Assembly: GCF_014639235.1 (NCBI RefSeq)
Contig: NZ_BMFU01000006.1
Coordinates: 1 to 64,000, forward strand
DNA: 64,000 nucleotides
Direction of reading: 5' to 3'
Origin: Paenibacillus silvae
GTDB lineage: Bacteria; Bacillota; Bacilli; Paenibacillales; Paenibacillaceae
The position numbers and the translations under genes are program-made. Within the stretch, counting starts at the first letter, position 1; each line of letters starts with the position of its first letter. Below, piece after piece: positions 60,663 to 64,000 of this stretch. The notes beneath the pieces are model-generated. The model saw only the letters and a program-made list of their open reading frames with translations. It was not told the DNA's origin and made no database searches.

Positions 60663-60794
60663 TCGACAGCTTCTCCTTTGTGTTCGCTGCCCTGCCACCC
60701 ATGAGGTGTACAAGACGTGCTATTGTTTTTAAAACCTATTATATCATGCTGCAATTCAGGGGAGAAACGCTTGTTTTCCTGTATCACACAAGCC

Positions 60795-61466
60795 TTAATT
60801 CCCCTGCACTCCAACAACATGAATCACATCATTAGGATACACGTGAATGCCTGCGGTCTGAACGATGGCGATATTCCTCATCGCTTGAGCAATCGTTGAC
60901 GCTTGTACAGCACGGTACTTGGCTGGTGTCCAGCGATCCAGCCATTTCATTGCATGGGCAGCAAGCTCCTCACCAAAGCGCTTCTCTCCGCGGTTACCCA
61001 GAATAAGTGACGGGCGGAAGATGTGCAGGGAACGGAAGCCGATATCGTAGAGCGCATCCTCCATCTCTCCCTTGGTTCGGCTGTAAAACACACGTGAACT
61101 CGCATTGGCTCCCATAGCGGAAATAGCGAGCATCTGTTCTACACCATGCTGCTTTGCCAGGACAGCTGCACGAACCGGATAATGGAAATCAACTTCGCGG
61201 AATTGCTCCTGACTGCCCGCTTTTTTGATTGTGGTGCCCAGACAGCAGTAGAGGTCGTTGATGCCTTCAAACAGGTGCCCCTGAACTTTAAGCTGTTCGA
61301 AGTCCACAACGTATTGCTTCAGTCTAGGGTTTTCCAGATCAAGCCTGCGTCTGACCAGAATGCGAACCTCACTGTATCCGGGGTGCTCGAGCAGGCTGTG
61401 AACCAAAATCCCACCCACCAGCCCGGTAGCCCCGATCACCATCGCTTTACGCTCAGGATGATGCAT
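60795..61466 (-). CDS. SDR-type NAD(P)-binding oxidoreductase (HTATIP2/YbjT-like)
   Basis: About 223 residues. The NAD(P) start is AMVIGATGLVGGILVHSLLE, the DLYCCLGTTIKKAGSQEQFR segment is family-typical, and the YSRTKGEMEDAL motif contains YxxxK. Related to TIP30/HTATIP2-like SDR. The start at 61466 is uncertain, since the open frame reaches 61535. It lies just downstream of an MFS gene (gap 77 nt), possibly in one operon. Confidence 0.88.
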   Translation of the reverse strand: MHHPERKAMVIGATGLVGGILVHSLLEHPGYSEVRILVRRRLDLENPRLKQYVVDFEQLKVQGHLFEGINDLYCCLGTTIKKAGSQEQFREVDFHYPVRAAVLAKQHGVEQMLAISAMGANASSRVFYSRTKGEMEDALYDIGFRSLHIFRPSLILGNRGEKRFGEELAAHAMKWLDRWTPAKYRAVQASTIAQAMRNIAIVQTAGIHVYPNDVIHVVGVQGN

Positions 61467-61543
61467 CTCTCCAACCACCCCTATCTGTTCATATATAAAG
61501 CTGAAAATCTTATCGATGATTGTCGTGATCAGCATTTCCGTTT

Positions 61544-62818
61544 CTATTTTAAAAGAACCCGACGTCCCAACGTAAATGTAAGCAGCAGCATGACAGCACC
61601 AACCACTACCTGGAATCCGTAAGTAGAAATCCAGAGCGTCGCTTCCGAGAGTGTTTCCATCTTCTCATAGAGCCAACCGCCAATCAGCGGACCAATGAAC
61701 GAGGTTACCCCCGTCAGTGCCGAATATACGGCGACAAACATCGGTCTTTCACTTTTCGGTGTATCTCCAATCGTAAAATTAAATGCGAGCTGGTTAAAGC
61801 CGCCAACACCGATGCCGAGGAAAATGTGGGACAGAAACAATGCAACCAATATCGGAGCAAAGGACATCAAACCCCAGGATAGACAGGACAACGCTATAAC
61901 GGGCAGCGTCCAGAATAACAGCGTTTTATTGCTGTATCTTGCATTCAGATTGCCCCAGATATAGAACCCGGCCATCATCACCAGAGTCTGAACCACCGTA
62001 ATCAGGGAAACCATCTGATAGCTGACCTTCAACAGGTCCAGCATGACGTAGGAATACAGCGGAACAATTAATGTCTGAATCAACAGCCACAGCGCCAGAA
62101 AAACAGTCGCCTTCAAGAAGGCCCGATCCTGAAACGGCTTGATGAACATACGGGAAAATGACTTTTCTGTCGAGCGCTCAAACGGCATATCGGGGTAAAA
62201 GAAATAGATTACCGTATTGGCAATGGCACATATCCATACGGGAATGAACAGGATCAGAAAACCCGTTTCCCCCGGATAACGGTCCAGCAGAATGCCACCG
62301 CCAAACAAGCATACGCTTCCAAGTGCATTCAGAATCGTATTTCGTATCCCGAAATAACGTCCTCTTACCTTGGCAGGCACGATATCCCCGATGAGGGAGG
62401 TCCAGATCATACCGCCGATGGTATTACATATAAAAGCTACAGTATATAAGCCAATATAAACACTGACCCACCATTCCTTGGGGAACATGAACGGAATCAA
62501 TCCCGTTGCACTCCACAAGATACGGTGAGCCCCGACGAACAGCAGAAGCATGCGCTTCCGGCTGCGAATACGCTGCATCCAGTATGCAGCACCGATCTGA
62601 GCGATGTTAACAAAGGTCGTAATGGCGAGCACAAAGCCGATATGCCTTGATCCCGCCCCAAGATACAGCAAAAACCCGGTTAGAAATGGGCCGCCAAGCA
62701 GCGTTTGCAAAATAATTGCCGGCACGCCCTCCCATGTTGCAATCGATAAATTCGTGCGTTGTGTCGAACCCTTGCGCCGTGGCTTGCTCATGAACGAAGA
62801 GGGGTTCATCTTGACCAT
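61544..62818 (-). CDS. MFS transporter
   Basis: About 424 residues with 12 helices. The start of the membrane part reads ILQTLLGGPFLTGFLLYLGA. The A-loop GAAYWMQRIRSRKRMLLLFVGAH is typical of MFS. The C-terminal half includes GVTSFIGPLIGGWLYEKM. Substrate unknown. The open frame extends to 62881; the Shine-Dalgarno AAGGAG is 19 nt from the chosen ATG, so the start is uncertain. Confidence 0.85.
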   Translation of the reverse strand: MVKMNPSSFMSKPRRKGSTQRTNLSIATWEGVPAIILQTLLGGPFLTGFLLYLGAGSRHIGFVLAITTFVNIAQIGAAYWMQRIRSRKRMLLLFVGAHRILWSATGLIPFMFPKEWWVSVYIGLYTVAFICNTIGGMIWTSLIGDIVPAKVRGRYFGIRNTILNALGSVCLFGGGILLDRYPGETGFLILFIPVWICAIANTVIYFFYPDMPFERSTEKSFSRMFIKPFQDRAFLKATVFLALWLLIQTLIVPLYSYVMLDLLKVSYQMVSLITVVQTLVMMAGFYIWGNLNARYSNKTLLFWTLPVIALSCLSWGLMSFAPILVALFLSHIFLGIGVGGFNQLAFNFTIGDTPKSERPMFVAVYSALTGVTSFIGPLIGGWLYEKMETLSEATLWISTYGFQVVVGAVMLLLTFTLGRRVLLK

Positions 62819-62915
62819 CTTCTGTATGGGGATACACTCCTTAGACCGGGTTATGCTTTGCCGGCCGATGCTAGTTGTCACCCCAAATTCTACTCACGGC
62901 ACGAAGGTTGTCAAC

Positions 62916-64000
62916 TCATTTTTTCACGGTCAACGGAAGCTGAAGATGGAAGATGCTTCCTTTACCTGCTGCACTCTCAAGTTCAATAGAACCGCCGAGC
63001 AATCTGGCCAAATCCCTGCTGATGGAAAGACCGAGCCCGGTGCCCCCGAATTTCCGGCTTATGGAGCCATCCGCCTGTTGAAATGCCTCAAATATGGAAT
63101 GATGCTTGTCCTCCGGAATGCCAATGCCGGTGTCCTGTACAGAGAAAACGAGCCAGTCGCTAACATCATTCGCTTGCTTCGTCTGCGTGGTGCTTACCGT
63201 AAGGGTAACCTTTCCGCGAGGAGTAAACTTGATCGCATTGGACATCAGATTGCGTAAAATCTGCTGCACCCGCTGCGGATCAGACCAGAGTGTATCCGGC
63301 AGCCCGGCTTTCTTATCCAGAACGAGCTCGATCCCCTTTTTGTCAGCAACCAGCTGAAAATGATTCATCGCATCCTCAACTAGCTGGCTAAGGCTGATAT
63401 CCTCCAGTACAATATCCAGCCGGCCTGCCTCGACTTTGGACAAATCGAGAATATCATTAATCAGCCTGAGCAGCTCCTGCCCGGATTGATCAATCATGTC
63501 TGCAAAACGGATAATCTCCTCCTGCTCCATCGTATCGGCATTTTCACTAATCATCTGGGCAAAGTTGATTACACTGTTCAGCGGTGTCCGCAATTCATGG
63601 GACATATTCGCCAGGAACTCGGACTTGTACTGGGAAGCAATCATGAGCTGCTTTGCCCGGTCCTCCAGTACAATCTGCGCCTTCTGAAGCTCCTCCTTCT
63701 GCAAGGACAAAAGCCGATTCGTACTCTGAATCAGCAGAATCCGATTCTGCTCGTTCTGAAAATCCCGCAAAATAAACGCAAATATCAGGCTGAGCACGAT
63801 GCCGATCGGAAGTGTATACGGCATAATATGGGAAAAGAAATACGCGGGCGGAATGACGCCCAGAAAAGCAATATTCACACTATTTACAACGTTGACGATA
63901 ACGGTAACCACAATGCCTTTGACAATCAGTCTATAGCTGCTTCGTCTCATCCAGATGTTCAAGCCCGCGCACAGCACTCCAAGAATGGTCATATTATAAA
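62916..64000 (-). CDS. Sensor histidine kinase, 5' end outside window
   Basis: At least 361 residues are in the window; the frame stays open to the edge, so it is partial. N-terminal membrane part (VIVNVVNSVNIAFLGVIPPA, then PIGIVLSLIFAFILRDFQ) looks like the 5TMR-LytS type. A coiled-coil linker and the HisKA SQYKSEFLANMSHELRTPLN follow, with the phospho-His in SHELRTP. The HATPase has N-box NLMSNAIKFTPRG, VQDTGIGIP (G1), FEAFQQADGSISRKFGGTGLGLSI (G2). No response regulator is seen in the window. The edge gene may be longer. Confidence 0.9.
   Translation of the reverse strand, partial: YNMTILGVLCAGLNIWMRRSSYRLIVKGIVVTVIVNVVNSVNIAFLGVIPPAYFFSHIMPYTLPIGIVLSLIFAFILRDFQNEQNRILLIQSTNRLLSLQKEELQKAQIVLEDRAKQLMIASQYKSEFLANMSHELRTPLNSVINFAQMISENADTMEQEEIIRFADMIDQSGQELLRLINDILDLSKVEAGRLDIVLEDISLSQLVEDAMNHFQLVADKKGIELVLDKKAGLPDTLWSDPQRVQQILRNLMSNAIKFTPRGKVTLTVSTTQTKQANDVSDWLVFSVQDTGIGIPEDKHHSIFEAFQQADGSISRKFGGTGLGLSISRDLARLLGGSIELESAAGKGSIFHLQLPLTVKK

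Overview
The window looks like a chromosomal segment of a Paenibacillus-type low- to mid-GC Firmicute. The evidence is strong AAGGAGG-type ribosome binding sites, a caa3-type cytochrome oxidase operon in Bacillales order (ctaC-D-E-F-G followed by a DUF420 gene), a YesM/YesN-type two-component pair beside a sugar ABC importer, a ywqA/ywqB-like SNF2-SWIM pair, YtrA-type GntR regulation, and copper-amine-oxidase-N and VanY-type cell-envelope proteins. No rRNA, tRNA or CRISPR array was seen. The species was not determined.

Layout. (1) 1-11,650 is an accessory region. The 3' end of an IS3-family transposase (1-104) is followed by a YetF/DUF421 protein, then an AT-rich minus-strand operon (5923 to 1576): two alpha/beta hydrolases (the first lacks its catalytic Ser and His), a radical SAM/SPASM protein, a phytanoyl-CoA-dioxygenase-like enzyme, an AraC regulator and an acyl carrier protein. 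It reads like an uncharacterised small-molecule pathway. Next come three tandem copies of a cell-wall amidase (one intact, two decayed), a lipoprotein, another IS3 remnant and a 5'-truncated RCC1 propeller protein. (2) 11,655-16,107 holds ABC transporter genes with a GntR regulator and a candidate operator palindrome. (3) 16,228-22,426 holds a His/Gly-rich membrane peptide, a 53-codon small ORF and the caa3 oxidase operon. (4) 22,991-29,951 holds methionine aminopeptidase, small Bacillales proteins, the xpt-pbuX purine salvage operon under a purine riboswitch, MscL with a zinc-ribbon tail and a NUDIX hydrolase. (5) 29,952-31,275 is a 1.3-kb repeat-rich gap. (6) 31,363-46,809 holds a TrmB regulator, a zinc-ribbon protein, a UvrD-like helicase, an oxidoreductase, an acetyltransferase, envelope proteins and the SNF2/SWIM pair. 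(7) 47,019-50,636 holds a CheW protein and an SDR-hydrolase fusion with its TetR regulator, flanked on both sides by DnaA-box clusters. (8) 50,906-58,099 is a carbohydrate ABC importer divergent from a YesM/YesN two-component system. (9) 58,184-64,000 holds a BASS/ArsB-like transporter, a TspO-like protein, RidA, an SDR, an MFS transporter and a histidine kinase that runs off the right edge.

The most unusual items are four. First, the ACP/radical-SAM/dioxygenase/pseudo-hydrolase operon. Second, a palindromic intergenic element of about 200 nt, present twice (30624-30823 and 40596-40795) with identical internal spacing (50-86-50) but diverged sequence. Third, the paired DnaA-box clusters at 47652-47888 and 50719-50820. 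Fourth, the tandemly duplicated and decaying amidase array. All functional assignments come from reading motifs by eye; no database search was run.
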